Assembly (NCBI GenBank): GCA_016719925.1
Contig: JADJYC010000009.1
Location: forward strand, 1-64,000
Reading direction: 5' to 3'
Origin: Crocinitomicaceae bacterium
GTDB taxonomy: Bacteria; Bacteroidota; Bacteroidia; Flavobacteriales_D; Crocinitomicaceae
DNA length: 64,000 nucleotides
Positions 51,117 to 61,454 of the stretch are shown here, in pieces. The notes beneath the pieces are model-generated. The model did no database searches. It had not been told where the DNA came from and saw only the letters and a list, made by a program, of their open reading frames with translations. A program made the position numbers and the translations under genes. Numbering within the stretch: position 1 is the stretch's first letter; every line of letters begins with the position of its first letter.

Positions 51117-53552
51117 ATGAGAAAAATTCTAACCCCTTTTTTTGTTGCGTTAATTTCACAAATTGGATTTTCGCAAACTGACCCGGTAATTGATACCGCC
51201 TATGTAAATAATGGTAATAACTTCTGCGCAGATGGCTCAGTGGCCGAACTGACAATTGTAGTTATTGATCAGGAAGGTGATAATATCTTAATGGACAGTA
51301 TCATTTTTCCAAATGAATCTCTTGAATATTTGAATGGTGCCGGGCCCATTTATATGGGAGATACAACAATTTTCAATTATTATATTCAGTTGAATACAGT
51401 TACTCCTCCGGGAATGGGAGTGGTTGTTACTGAAAACATTCTTATTTACATGTCTTCAACCAATGGTTTGGATCCTACCGGATTGGATGATTATGATATT
51501 TCAGGTGTATTGGTTAACGGTCCGGTTTATGGTGAATTTAATGCTGCTTACCTTGAAGTTTGCCGCAATGATTTGCTCATGAATTTAGATACCATGGTAA
51601 GTCCGGCCGGTGGATTGTTTACCTGGGGAGAAGTTTGGCCATCAACCATGTCAAATTCATCTGCGTTTGATCCGAAAAAAGCATACAAATTTTTTGAAGA
51701 TGACGGATTTGATGCATACAATATTATTTACACTGTAACAAATGTCAACGGTTGTAAAAACGATATTTTTCACGATGTTTATTTTATGGATCCTCCTGAA
51801 GCAAGTTTGTCAATCACTCCTTCAACCTGCGGAAATGCAACAGGCTCAGTAAATGCAACTTTGTTTAACGGAATGGGACCATATGATGTATACTGGTCAA
51901 CCGGTCATACTGAAAATGACGTTACTGTGTCTGGTGTTACCAATCTTTCTTCCGGAGAATATTATCTGAATATCACAGATTACTATGGATGTAAAAATGT
52001 CGCCAAAGCGCCTGTTTCAGACAGTGATTTTTCTGTTTCTGCTTCTTCTTCACCTGCAAGATGTATTGGTCAGCCAGGATTAGTTGATCTCACAGTTTCA
52101 GTTTCTGGTGGAACAGTGGATGATATTTTCTGGTCAAACGGAACAACAACTGAAGATCTTGCTGCGGCGCCGGGAGAATATTCCGTTGCAATTCACTCAA
52201 CCAATAACTGCAATTTCTTTGGAACCTATGAAATTCTTGATTCTGCATTAAGAGTTAAACTGGATGCAATGGGTGCAAACTTTAATTGTCTTTCTGGTCC
52301 AAACGGATATTTTGATATTACCACTACGGGCGGAATTTTACCTTATGCATGGGATTGGAAATTAAACGGAAGTTCAGTTTATACTACTGAAGATATTTCA
52401 GGAATAGAAGGTGGAATGTATTCTTGTACAGTAACAGATGATAATGGTTGCGCACTTACCTGGAACAAAACTCTTGGTAATAATAATAACGTATTCTTGT
52501 CAGTTAGTTCTGTAACTAAACCAACGTGCGGAAATGCGGACGGAGCAATTGATATTGATGTTTACGGTGGAGATGTTCCTTCCGTTTACAGCTGGAGTAA
52601 TGGTTATCTGACTGAAGATATTTCAGGACTTGTTGCCGGAAATTATACATTAACTTTTGCTGATCAGGCAGGATGTTTCAGTTATCTGACTGTGAAACTT
52701 GAAAATCAAAAACCATATCAGCCGGCTATTTGTTTACTGACAGTTGATACTTCTCTTGTGTACAATATGGTTGTCTGGGAGAAAGATATCACACAGGATA
52801 TTTCAGGGTTTAATATTTACCGTGAAACTTCAGAATACGGAGTTTTCCAGAAAGTAGCAACAAGACCTTATGCACTCGAATCATTTTATCAGGATAATGC
52901 TGCATCACCAGTTGACAGATCATGGAGATATTATATGACAACCTATGATGCGTGCGGAGGAGAAAGTTTTGGAAGTTTCATTCACAAAACAATTCACGTG
53001 GTGGCCAATACCAGTAATGGAGTAGATTTTGATTTATCCTGGGATAATTATGAAGGAATTGATTATTCTACAATTGACCTGCATCGTTTTGATCCAACCA
53101 ACGGCTGGGTGACTATCGGATCAGATTTACCTTATGGAACCAATACTTTCCCTGATACACCTCCTGTTGTAACCGGGCTTGATTATCTGGTTACTTTCAA
53201 CCTGACAAACACGTGTACATCAACTAAAGTTCAGGATCACAACTCGTCCCGCTCAAACAAATCATCTTCTGTTTTTGAAGGAGGCGGATCAACTGCTCAG
53301 ATTACTGATGACGAACTGGGATTCATTTCTGTTTACCCAAATCCTGCAAGTGAAATGCTTTATCTGCACGTTGATAATCCTGAATTATTTGAAAGTTATT
53401 CAATTCTTGATTTGAATGGAAAAATAATTTCTTCCGGAATAATTTTCACAAACAATTCAATGATTGATCTGAACTCATTTGAGGCTGGGGTATATATCTT
53501 ACAGTTGAATGGCTCAAATAAACGGGTTGTAGAAAAGTTTATAAAAAATTAA
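51117..53552 (+). CDS. T9SS-exported SprB-repeat protein, paralogue 1
   Basis: 811 residues from the ATG at 51117 (MRKILTPFFVALISQIGFSQ, signal peptide). A family-specific N-terminal domain is followed by four SprB-type modules of about 65 residues (STCGNATGSVNATLFNGMGP, ARCIGQPGLVDLTVSVSGG, NGYFDITTTGGILPYAWDW, PTCGNADGAIDIDVYGGD). Two fibronectin-like domains (RSWRYYMTTYDACGGESFGS, SNGVDFDLSWDNYEGIDYST) and a type A sorting domain (FISVYPNPASEMLYLHVDNP) end it. Probably a surface adhesin or matrix component. First of three tandem copies, with its own terminator. Confidence 0.87.
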   Translation: MRKILTPFFVALISQIGFSQTDPVIDTAYVNNGNNFCADGSVAELTIVVIDQEGDNILMDSIIFPNESLEYLNGAGPIYMGDTTIFNYYIQLNTVTPPGMGVVVTENILIYMSSTNGLDPTGLDDYDISGVLVNGPVYGEFNAAYLEVCRNDLLMNLDTMVSPAGGLFTWGEVWPSTMSNSSAFDPKKAYKFFEDDGFDAYNIIYTVTNVNGCKNDIFHDVYFMDPPEASLSITPSTCGNATGSVNATLFNGMGPYDVYWSTGHTENDVTVSGVTNLSSGEYYLNITDYYGCKNVAKAPVSDSDFSVSASSSPARCIGQPGLVDLTVSVSGGTVDDIFWSNGTTTEDLAAAPGEYSVAIHSTNNCNFFGTYEILDSALRVKLDAMGANFNCLSGPNGYFDITTTGGILPYAWDWKLNGSSVYTTEDISGIEGGMYSCTVTDDNGCALTWNKTLGNNNNVFLSVSSVTKPTCGNADGAIDIDVYGGDVPSVYSWSNGYLTEDISGLVAGNYTLTFADQAGCFSYLTVKLENQKPYQPAICLLTVDTSLVYNMVVWEKDITQDISGFNIYRETSEYGVFQKVATRPYALESFYQDNAASPVDRSWRYYMTTYDACGGESFGSFIHKTIHVVANTSNGVDFDLSWDNYEGIDYSTIDLHRFDPTNGWVTIGSDLPYGTNTFPDTPPVVTGLDYLVTFNLTNTCTSTKVQDHNSSRSNKSSSVFEGGGSTAQITDDELGFISVYPNPASEMLYLHVDNPELFESYSILDLNGKIISSGIIFTNNSMIDLNSFEAGVYILQLNGSNKRVVEKFIKN

Positions 53553-53570
53553 TCACAAAGATTTAAATGG

Positions 53571-53604
53571 AAAGGTCGTTAGTTATAACGGCCTTTTTTT
53601 TTTT
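53571..53604 (+). terminator. Rho-independent terminator after paralogue 1
   Basis: AAAGGTCGTT at 53571 pairs with AACGGCCTTT, followed by a run of 12 or more T. It separates the first tandem paralogue from the second. Confidence 0.9.
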
Positions 53605-53677
53605 TGGAATTTCAAGATTATGAAAAATTGCGTGGCAGAATTTTTATGCATGCCAACAAAAACCAACTTAGAATTCG

Positions 53678-53685
53678 TACTTTTG
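53678..53685 (+). promoter_or_regulatory. -7-like promoter box for paralogue 2
   Basis: TACTTTTG matches TAnnTTTG and lies 20 bp before the ATG at 53706. This supports starting the protein at 53706 rather than at the in-frame codons further upstream, which would lie above the transcript start. No clear -33 element. Confidence 0.5.
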
Positions 53686-53705
53686 CGCTTGAAACAGAGA
53701 ATATT

Positions 53706-56102
53706 ATGAAAATAAAACTGATCCTTATTGCTATGATTTCCGGATGTATGATTTCATTCGGACAAGACAGCCCAACACTTGTCAGCTTTGAACTGGATAC
53801 AATTTGTGAAGGTAATTACGGTAACGGAGTGTTTAATCTTGTTGTTGAAGATATAAATAATGATAGTACATATATTGAAGTAACATATGTTGATCCGGCG
53901 CTGGTGGGTTCAACATGGGTTTATGTGCCGGACACCTATGATTCCGGATCATCATTAAGAACCTTTCAAATTGAAATTTATGCTAACACCGGATTACCCG
54001 CAGGAGTTTCACTAACAGATATGGATATTACAATTTACGGCGGCGGACTGGATGATTTTCCAACGTATGAGACACTCAATGGTGTTGCTGTCAGACAAGG
54101 ACCTGCTGTTACTTCTGATTTTTCATCGCTTGTTCTTTGCAGTAATGGAGTTCCATTTGACGCATCTCCATACGTAAGTCCTGACGGAGGTACTTTTCTT
54201 TATGATAACGGCGCAATAACTTCTTATTTTGATCCTCAGATTTTTTATGCTAATCCGGGAGACGGATTTGTTTATTCATATACAGATGCTTTTGGCTGTT
54301 CAGGTGATGCAATGGATTATCCCGCTGTTGGTAACGCGCCTTCTGTTTTTGTATCAGCTAACAGCAGCTCATGTGGCAACGCTGACGGATCTGCAGTTGC
54401 AACTATAATCGGTGACGCAACACCATTCGATGTTTACTGGACAACTGGATTTACAGAATCTGTAGCTTCTTCATCCACTATTAATAATCTTTCATCAGGT
54501 AATTATTACATCAATGTAGAAGATGCAAATGGTTGTAAGGCGGTTGGCATTGCACAGGTAAGTGATGGTGATCTGGACGTGACAGAAACAGTAACTGATG
54601 AGACTTGTGTCAATCAATCTTTCAACGGTGCAATTGATCTGGACATTCTTTCTACAAACGGAACAGTAGATTTCATTTCCTGGAACAACGGTGAAACTAC
54701 AGAAGATATTACCGGATTAAAAGCAGGTGATTATACAGTGCAAATTCATACGGATGCAAATTGTCAGGGATTTTTTACGTTTACCGTTGGGGCGCTGCCT
54801 AAGCTTGGAGTAACAGTTGATAATATGCTGCCTGCTGATTGCAATGTCCCTGATGGTGGAAATAGTTCAATTGAAATCACTACAACGGGCGGTTCAGGCT
54901 CATTCACCTGGGATTGGAGCAATGGTGCAACAAGTGAAGATATTTTCAACATAACAGCAGGACTTTATACATGTGTGGTAACAGATGCAGTAACCGGATG
55001 TTTCTGGTCATGGACTACTGATCTGGAATCATTCAACGGACCATACATCAGCGTTGATAATATTGTCAAACCAAATTGCAACATGGCAAATGGAATGGTT
55101 GATGTTTCTGTCTGGTCACCTTCACCTGTAATTTTTACATCCTGGAATACAGGTCAGATTACAGATGATTTGAATAGCATACCTGCCGGAAATTATGAAC
55201 TGACAGTGATGGATGTAAACGGATGTCAGGCACAGAAACTGGTAAAAGTAGTCAATGAAAAACCATATCAGCCTTCAATTTGCTTATTGACTGTAGACAC
55301 TTCTCTTGTATACAATATGGTTGTATGGGAGAAAGACATTACACAAGATGTTGCCGGATTTAATATTTACCGTGAAACTTCAACGTTTGGAGAATTTGAA
55401 AAAGTAGCGCAAAGACCATACGGCCTTGAGTCTTTCTATCAGGATAATCTTGCATCACCAGTTGACAGATCATGGAGATATTACCTGACAACTTATGATG
55501 ATTGCGGAGGAGAAAGTTTTGGAAGTTTCATTCATAAAACAATTCACGTTGTTGCAAATACAAGCAATGGAACAGATTATGAATTAAGCTGGGATGATTA
55601 TGAAGGAATCGGATACACGTCTGTTGATCTGCACAGATATGATCCGGTGAACGGATGGATAACCATTGGTCCTTCACTTTCGGTTGGAACTAATACTTTT
55701 TCTGATACACCTCCTGTTATTACCGGGCTTGATTATCTGGTAACATTTAATCTGACAGATCCTTGTACTTCAACCAAAGTGCAGGATCACAACTCTTCCC
55801 GTTCAAACAAATCATCTTCTGTTTTTGATCCGGGCGGATCAACTGCGCAAATCAGTGATGAAGAACTAGGATATATTTCCATTTATCCGAATCCAGCTTC
55901 TGAAATGCTGACATTACATATTGATATGCCGGAATTATTTCAGCAATTTGAAATCAGAAATTTGAACGGTGAACTGGTTTCGTCAGGAACAATTTTTACA
56001 AATAATACCTTGATTCCTGTTAATGAACTTTCTTCAGGAGTTTATATGATACATCTGGTCAGTGATTCAAAAATCATTACAGAAAAGTTTATAAAAAATT
56101 AA
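53706..56102 (+). CDS. T9SS-exported SprB-repeat protein, paralogue 2
   Basis: 798 residues from the ATG at 53706 (MKIKLILIAMISGCMISFGQ). Same domain plan as paralogue 1: family N-terminal domain, four SprB-type modules, fibronectin-like region and type A sorting end. The C-terminal 280 residues are nearly identical (ICLLTVDTSLVYNMVVWEKD, VQDHNSSRSNKSSSVFDPGG), while the SprB modules have diverged. This is the pattern of recent duplication with diversification of the exposed part. It has its own promoter box and terminator. Confidence 0.87.
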   Translation: MKIKLILIAMISGCMISFGQDSPTLVSFELDTICEGNYGNGVFNLVVEDINNDSTYIEVTYVDPALVGSTWVYVPDTYDSGSSLRTFQIEIYANTGLPAGVSLTDMDITIYGGGLDDFPTYETLNGVAVRQGPAVTSDFSSLVLCSNGVPFDASPYVSPDGGTFLYDNGAITSYFDPQIFYANPGDGFVYSYTDAFGCSGDAMDYPAVGNAPSVFVSANSSSCGNADGSAVATIIGDATPFDVYWTTGFTESVASSSTINNLSSGNYYINVEDANGCKAVGIAQVSDGDLDVTETVTDETCVNQSFNGAIDLDILSTNGTVDFISWNNGETTEDITGLKAGDYTVQIHTDANCQGFFTFTVGALPKLGVTVDNMLPADCNVPDGGNSSIEITTTGGSGSFTWDWSNGATSEDIFNITAGLYTCVVTDAVTGCFWSWTTDLESFNGPYISVDNIVKPNCNMANGMVDVSVWSPSPVIFTSWNTGQITDDLNSIPAGNYELTVMDVNGCQAQKLVKVVNEKPYQPSICLLTVDTSLVYNMVVWEKDITQDVAGFNIYRETSTFGEFEKVAQRPYGLESFYQDNLASPVDRSWRYYLTTYDDCGGESFGSFIHKTIHVVANTSNGTDYELSWDDYEGIGYTSVDLHRYDPVNGWITIGPSLSVGTNTFSDTPPVITGLDYLVTFNLTDPCTSTKVQDHNSSRSNKSSSVFDPGGSTAQISDEELGYISIYPNPASEMLTLHIDMPELFQQFEIRNLNGELVSSGTIFTNNTLIPVNELSSGVYMIHLVSDSKIITEKFIKN

Positions 56103-56122
56103 ACAACTTTAAACTAAAAGAG

Positions 56123-56152
56123 AGACCTTCCCAACCGAAGGTCTTTTTTTTT
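56123..56152 (+). terminator. Rho-independent terminator after paralogue 2
   Basis: AGACCTTC (56123) and GAAGGTCT pair across CCAACC, followed by a run of nine T. Confidence 0.9.
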
Positions 56153-56209
56153 CGTCGTAGTGAATAAGCGGTTCATCCGGATGAAATAATTATTGAACGG
56201 ATAAAATCG

Positions 56210-56217
56210 TATTTTTG
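56210..56217 (+). promoter_or_regulatory. Promoter box for paralogue 3
   Basis: TATTTTTG (56210-56217) matches TAnnTTTG, with ATTG at 56191-56194 as a possible weak -33 element. It lies 19 bp before the ATG at 56237. Confidence 0.5.
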
Positions 56218-56236
56218 TAATTACTAATTGATACGT

Positions 56237-58376
56237 ATGAAAAAACTATTTCCGTTTTTAATTCTGCTTGCTTCGTTGAATTCCTGGGCACAGAATTTGC
56301 CAACCCTTGTATCTTATGAGATTGACACTATGTGTAACTCGGATGCAAATTTTTCTTTTATAAAAAATATTGTTGTTTTTGATGCCAATGCGGATAGTAC
56401 TTATCTGATGGTTTCATTTGCTGATCCCGGAGATTATATTTCTGTAGATGTTATTTCTCCACCCTATGTTCCGGGACAAACTACAAGGGTATTTTCAATA
56501 AAGGGAACTCCCAGCACCGGATTATCACCAGGTCTGAATTTATCTAATGTAATCATCAATATTGTCGGAAATGCAACCAACGATGGCGGTATTACAACCG
56601 GAGTAACACTTTCCAATGCGGCAATTTACGGCAACATCCCGGTTACATTTGACCTTATGTCTCTGACTATGTGTGAAAACAGCAATCCGGTTGATATTCG
56701 GCCATATGCAATGCCGGCTGGTGGTAACTTCAACTGGACAGATGAGACGAGTTATATGTTTGATCCAGGTGTTTTTACTTCCAACGGAGGGACATTTGTA
56801 GAATACTATTACCAGAATCCTGCAGGATGTGTAGGTTATGGAGTTTCTTCTCCTCCATTACTTCTTACTGCACCTTCTGTTTTTACCAGTCCTTCTTACA
56901 GCAATTGCGGAAATGCAGATGGTTATGCTGACGCTTTTATCAGCGGAGGTATTCCTCCCTATATCGTTTATTGGAGCTCAGGATTTTCTGAAGTATCTTC
57001 ATCAACCTCAACAGCCGCTGATCTTGCAGCCGGTGGGGTGTAAAGGATCTGCAGAGTTTTTTGTAAACGGAAACAGTTTGCCTTATGCACTTAACTCAAA
57101 TTCAACAGATGCATCATGCAGCATGAATAATGGTGTAATTGATTATGACATTTATGGCGGATCAGGTACTTTCACTTATGCATGGAATTCTGGTGAGACT
57201 ACTCAAGATATAATGAGTGCATACTCTGGTACATATACTTGTCTTGTAACTGATGCAGTTACCGGGTGTTATTTCGAATATTCTCATGATGTTTTCAGTT
57301 CTGGCGGGCCAGGCGCTTATCTTGATTTTGTAAAACAGCCAACGTGCGGAAATGCAGACGGAAGTATTGATCTGACTACGTATATCTTCTCTGCACCGAT
57401 AACAGGTATTTCATGGAGCAGCGGACACACAACAGAAGATCTTGCAAATATTCCGGAAGGTGAATATGAAATTTCAGTTACCGCACAAGATGGTTGTATT
57501 TTTAATCATACCATTAAACTGGAAAACCAAAAACCAGAACATCCTGAAATTTGTATGCTGACAGTAGATACCTCATTAATTTATAATGTGGTGGTTTGGG
57601 AAAAAGACATAACTCAACCTAATATTGACGGATTTAATATTTACCGTGAGACTTCTACCTACGGAAATTTTGAATTGGTTTCATCACGTCCTTATGCACT
57701 TGAATCCATGTTTCAGGATAACGATGCATCCCCGGTTGACAGATCATGGAGATATTATATCACAGCGTATGATGATTGCGGAAATGAAAGCGTATACGGT
57801 GTAGTTCACAAAACAATTCATGCAGTGGCTACAACAGTCAACTCAACTGATTATACTATTCATTGGGACAATTATGAAGGAATGGTTTATTCTGATGTTA
57901 ATGTTCACAGATTTGATTCAACCAACGGTTGGGTAACAATTGCTTCAAATATTTCATTTGGAACCAATGCGTTCCCGGATACACCACCGGTATTAACCGG
58001 GTTGGATTATCTGGTAGAGTTTAATCTGGCTGATCCTTGTCAGTCTGCAAAAGTTCAGGATCATAATTCCTCCCGATCAAATAAATCTTCTTCTGTTTTT
58101 GATCCGGGGAATAGCACTGTTCAGATTCAGGACAATGAACTGGGTGCAATTACCTGTTATCCGAATCCATCTGAAGATATGTTTGTCATTCACGTAGATC
58201 AGTTTGATCTGGTGACCAATTATCAGATTGTAGATTTGAATGGTAATCTGATACAAAGCGGTTTGTTAACTTCTAACAATACAGCAGTAGATGTGGCAGA
58301 CGTTGCATCCGGAATTTATCTGGTAAAAATTTCAAGTGAAAATAATATTCTGACAATAAAAATGGTTGTTCAGTAA
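56237..58376 (+). CDS. T9SS-exported SprB-repeat protein, paralogue 3, internally deleted and frameshifted
   Basis: Starts MKKLFPFLILLASLNSWAQN. It has the family N-terminal domain, then SprB module 1, which breaks after TAADLAAGG at 57040. The next frame resumes at GCKGSAEFFVNG, which aligns with the end of module 2 in the paralogues, so most of one module (about 65 residues) is missing together with the frame. Modules 3 and 4, the fibronectin-like region and the type A sorting end (GAITCYPNPSEDMFVIHVDQ) follow intact. The lesion is larger than a homopolymer error: real recombination between repeats or an assembly collapse. Confidence 0.82.
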
Positions 58377-58396
58377 TCTGAAAACAAATAAAATTA

Positions 58397-58428
58397 AAAA
58401 GGGAACTCTGAAACAGTTCCCTTTTTTT
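58397..58428. terminator. Bidirectional terminator between paralogue 3 and prmC
   Basis: AAAGGGAACT and AGTTCCCTTT pair around CTGAAAC, with an A-run on the left and a T-run on the right. It serves the two converging genes. Confidence 0.88.
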
Positions 58429-59294
58429 ATGCAGTTAATTTTACTTTAAGAATTCTCAGTTTTCCATTTATGTCAGGGTGTTCTGAAATAACCTGATAAC
58501 CTGAATCAATGGCGCAATCTTTAACCAGCGAAGCAGTCAAAGGATTTAATTCAAAATAAATCAGACCGTTTTGTTTGAGAAGTCTTTTACCTTTTTCCAG
58601 AATATTCCGGTAAAATAAGATGGGATCATCTCCATTTACAAAAAGTGCCAGATGAGGTTCATATGACAGTACATTCTGATGCATGTCTTTTTTTTCATCA
58701 TCCAAAATATAGGGTGGATTGCTTACAATTAAATCCATATCTGAAGGCAGATTATCTGTACCAGCAAGAATATCCTGTTTTATAAATTGAACAGCAATTT
58801 GATTCAATTCAGCATTTGATCCGGCAATTTTTAAATCGTCATCAGAAACGTCACAGGCCCATAATTCAGCATCAGGCAGATTTTTTTTTAAGCGAAATGG
58901 CAATACACCCTGAACCCGTACCAATGTCCAGAATTTTTATTTTTTGGTTTGATTTATTTTCATGAATGATCAGGTTAACGAGTTCTTCAGTTTCAGGACG
59001 GGGAATTAAAACCTGTTCGCTGACCTTAAATTTTATTCCGTAGAAATCAGCTTCACCCAAAATCTGCTGCACGGGTTTGCATTTCTGAAGATCATTGACG
59101 ATGTCCCTGAATTCAAGCAGTTCAGATTCAGTTAAGCGTTTGTCTGTTTTTTCAAGTGCAGATTTTTTTATACCAAATTTTGTTTCGGTAATCAGAAAAA
59201 AAATACTTTCAATTTCACGTTCGTCGTATACCTGTTTTAGTTTGCGGGTAAAATAGGGGAGAAGATCAGCCAGTTTGTTTGATGCAACAAACAT
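58427..59294 (-). CDS. prmC: Peptide chain release factor N5-glutamine methyltransferase PrmC, one frameshift
   Basis: About 289 residues. The N-terminal helical domain (MFVASNKLADLLPYFTRKLK) leads to PVQQILGEADFYGIKFKVSE, VLIPRPETEELV and the SAM site ILDIGTGSGCIAISLK. A run of nine T at 58881-58889 contains one base too many; removing it joins KKNLPDAELWACDVSDDDLK. The NPPY catalytic motif is in LIVSNPPYILDDE. It methylates the GGQ glutamine of release factors. The start overlaps the PorE-like stop (TAATG). Confidence 0.92.
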
Positions 59295-61372
59295 TACATT
59301 CCGGTTATTAAAAAGTCAGTTCGTCTGTTTTGTGAACGGTTTTCAGCAGAGTTATTAGGCACTTTTGGTTTTGTTTCCCCATATCCTTCAGATTTTAATC
59401 TCTCACCTGAAATACCTTTGCTTACGAGATATTCCATAACACCACGCGCACGGTTTTCACTCAGTGTTTTATTTCTGGCGTTGTCTCCAACATCATCTGT
59501 ATGTCCCTGAATAGTAACTGTCACTCCCGGGTTTTCATTCAGGAATTTCACAAACTGATCCAGAATAAATTTTGAGTCTTCTTTTAATTCGAACGAATCT
59601 GTGTCATATAAAATGTTGTCAATAGTAAATGCTTTTCCAACTTCAATTTCATCAATCATCATCTCAATATCTTTCACTGTTGTAACTGTCATGTCTACCA
59701 CTTCTTCTGCTTTTATCAGTTCCGTATCAAATGAAAATCCTTCTTTTTTCATAGTGATCATGACATCCTGCTCTTCATCAGCCATTACCACTGCTGTGAA
59801 TTTTCCATCATCACCGTTTACTTTAACCTGCACATTTTCTCCGGTTTCTTTGTATGAAATTTCTACAATGACATCCTGAATCGGTTCACCCTGTTCATCT
59901 TTCACTTCACCTTTGAAAATCTTTACCGCTTTTGGTCTTGCTTCTTCATAGAGATCAAAATAGAAAATATCATAGCTGTTTGTATTGACATTGAAAAACG
60001 TATAATAAGCAACGTGTCCGTCATAAGAAACAACCAATCCAACTTCATTGGCATCTGAGTTAATCGGATATCCGATATTCGACGGTGTCTGCCATTTACC
60101 TGATTCATCTTTGCGCGTAAAGAAAATATCTGAACCACCTGCACCCATGCGCTCATCAGAACAATCAGAAACGAAATAAAGTGTTTCACTGTCCTGATGT
60201 AAAAACGGTGCTTTATCATGCCCCAAAGAATTTACGCCACCCTCTACTTTTTTTGCATACGTCCATTTTCCGTCAGCGCCTCTGGTTGAATAATAAATAT
60301 CGGTCAGATCTGATCCTTCCCTCCATGATGCAAAATAAATCGTATTTCCGTCGGCAGAAAGCGTCGGCTGGGCCTCCCAACCATCTTTTGTATTGATGTT
60401 AGGCCCCAGATTTACAAGTGGTGTCCAGGTAAAATCATTTCCTCCTTCACCGGTTCTTTCAAAAGTTGTCACATAAATGTCACAGTTTGCATGATCCTGA
60501 TAATCTACTTCCTGACAGGCGCAAATAAACATTTCTTTATTGTCGAGTGAAAGTGTCACTCCTCCATAATTTTTATAAACAGGAAGATTAAATGGTTTTT
60601 TCATTTTTTCTCCGCCGTTGAATTCTGTTTTCAGATCAGGTCTCAAACTCACGGTAAATTCTTCAATAATATTTTCTACTACGCCGTGTTCTTCTTCAGA
60701 CCCTTTTCTTGTGTAAAAAATAAGTTCACTGTCAGGTGAAAGCATTGGGAGGTATTCGTGTTTTTTTGAGCTCACATTAGGAACCATGGTTGGATTGAAA
60801 GGTACCAAATTGTTGTAAAACTTATCATAGAATTCAACAATGGGAAGAATTTCTTCTATCTCCTGTTTTTGTGTGGCATAATTTTCACCATAGCGTGAAC
60901 GGTCATCACTTTTAAATTCAAGAAATTGTTTGAAGTATTTGCATGCTTCTCCTTTCTCATTGAGAAAGAAATAAATATTACCGCATTTATAATAAGCATC
61001 TGCACTGAATTCTGGGCAATACGTAATTACTTCCTTGTACATTTTAAGTGCCCCCTCATATGCTGCGCGCAATTGATTGTAATTGGCTTTTCCCTGTTCA
61101 TAGCTGTCCTGAACATTTAATGCGTGCTGGAAATTAAAACTCGCAAATGAATAATAGACATAGGCATTTCCCGGTGCCATTTCAACCGCAGTTGTATAAA
61201 ATTTTCTGCGCTCATTGATAGCAAATTTTTCATTCTCTGCCTGGGAAAGAACTTTCATCGTTTTTTTATCCGGCTCATAACAGGCTTCATTCACATCGTC
61301 CTGCGAAAATGTAAAAACAGAAAACTGGAAAGATAAAAACAAGGTAAAAACAGAAGTGTAAAATCGGTTCAT
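59294..61372 (-). CDS. PorE-like T9SS envelope protein (TPR, WD40/PD40, CRD, OmpA)
   Basis: 692 residues with a signal peptide (MNRFYTSVFTLFLSFQFSVF...FSQ). Domain order: TPR-type helices (about 60-165), a PD40/WD40 propeller (about 200-430, e.g. GGVTLSLDNKEMFICACQEV, ADGNTIYFASWREGSDLTDI), a carboxypeptidase-regulatory-like domain (KGEVKDEQGEPIQDVIVEIS) and an OmpA C-terminal peptidoglycan-binding domain (TIQGHTDDVGDNARNKTLSE, ENRARGVMEYL). This is the architecture reported for PorE of Porphyromonas gingivalis. Bacteroidota often have several such proteins, so orthology is not certain. Confidence 0.8.
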   Translation of the reverse strand: MNRFYTSVFTLFLSFQFSVFTFSQDDVNEACYEPDKKTMKVLSQAENEKFAINERRKFYTTAVEMAPGNAYVYYSFASFNFQHALNVQDSYEQGKANYNQLRAAYEGALKMYKEVITYCPEFSADAYYKCGNIYFFLNEKGEACKYFKQFLEFKSDDRSRYGENYATQKQEIEEILPIVEFYDKFYNNLVPFNPTMVPNVSSKKHEYLPMLSPDSELIFYTRKGSEEEHGVVENIIEEFTVSLRPDLKTEFNGGEKMKKPFNLPVYKNYGGVTLSLDNKEMFICACQEVDYQDHANCDIYVTTFERTGEGGNDFTWTPLVNLGPNINTKDGWEAQPTLSADGNTIYFASWREGSDLTDIYYSTRGADGKWTYAKKVEGGVNSLGHDKAPFLHQDSETLYFVSDCSDERMGAGGSDIFFTRKDESGKWQTPSNIGYPINSDANEVGLVVSYDGHVAYYTFFNVNTNSYDIFYFDLYEEARPKAVKIFKGEVKDEQGEPIQDVIVEISYKETGENVQVKVNGDDGKFTAVVMADEEQDVMITMKKEGFSFDTELIKAEEVVDMTVTTVKDIEMMIDEIEVGKAFTIDNILYDTDSFELKEDSKFILDQFVKFLNENPGVTVTIQGHTDDVGDNARNKTLSENRARGVMEYLVSKGISGERLKSEGYGETKPKVPNNSAENRSQNRRTDFLITGM

Positions 61373-61454
61373 GCGTCAATCAGATTAGGTTAAAGGGGCG
61401 AATGCAATATTCATTCCATTATACTGTCAATTTTTAGTTTTGTTACAGCGCATC

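Noticed and set aside
7871..59000. Phase variation through homopolymers as a biological switch
   Set aside because: Runs are short (four to nine bases), housekeeping genes such as rsmD, aroB and prmC are affected, and both gains and losses occur. Sequencing error explains this better.
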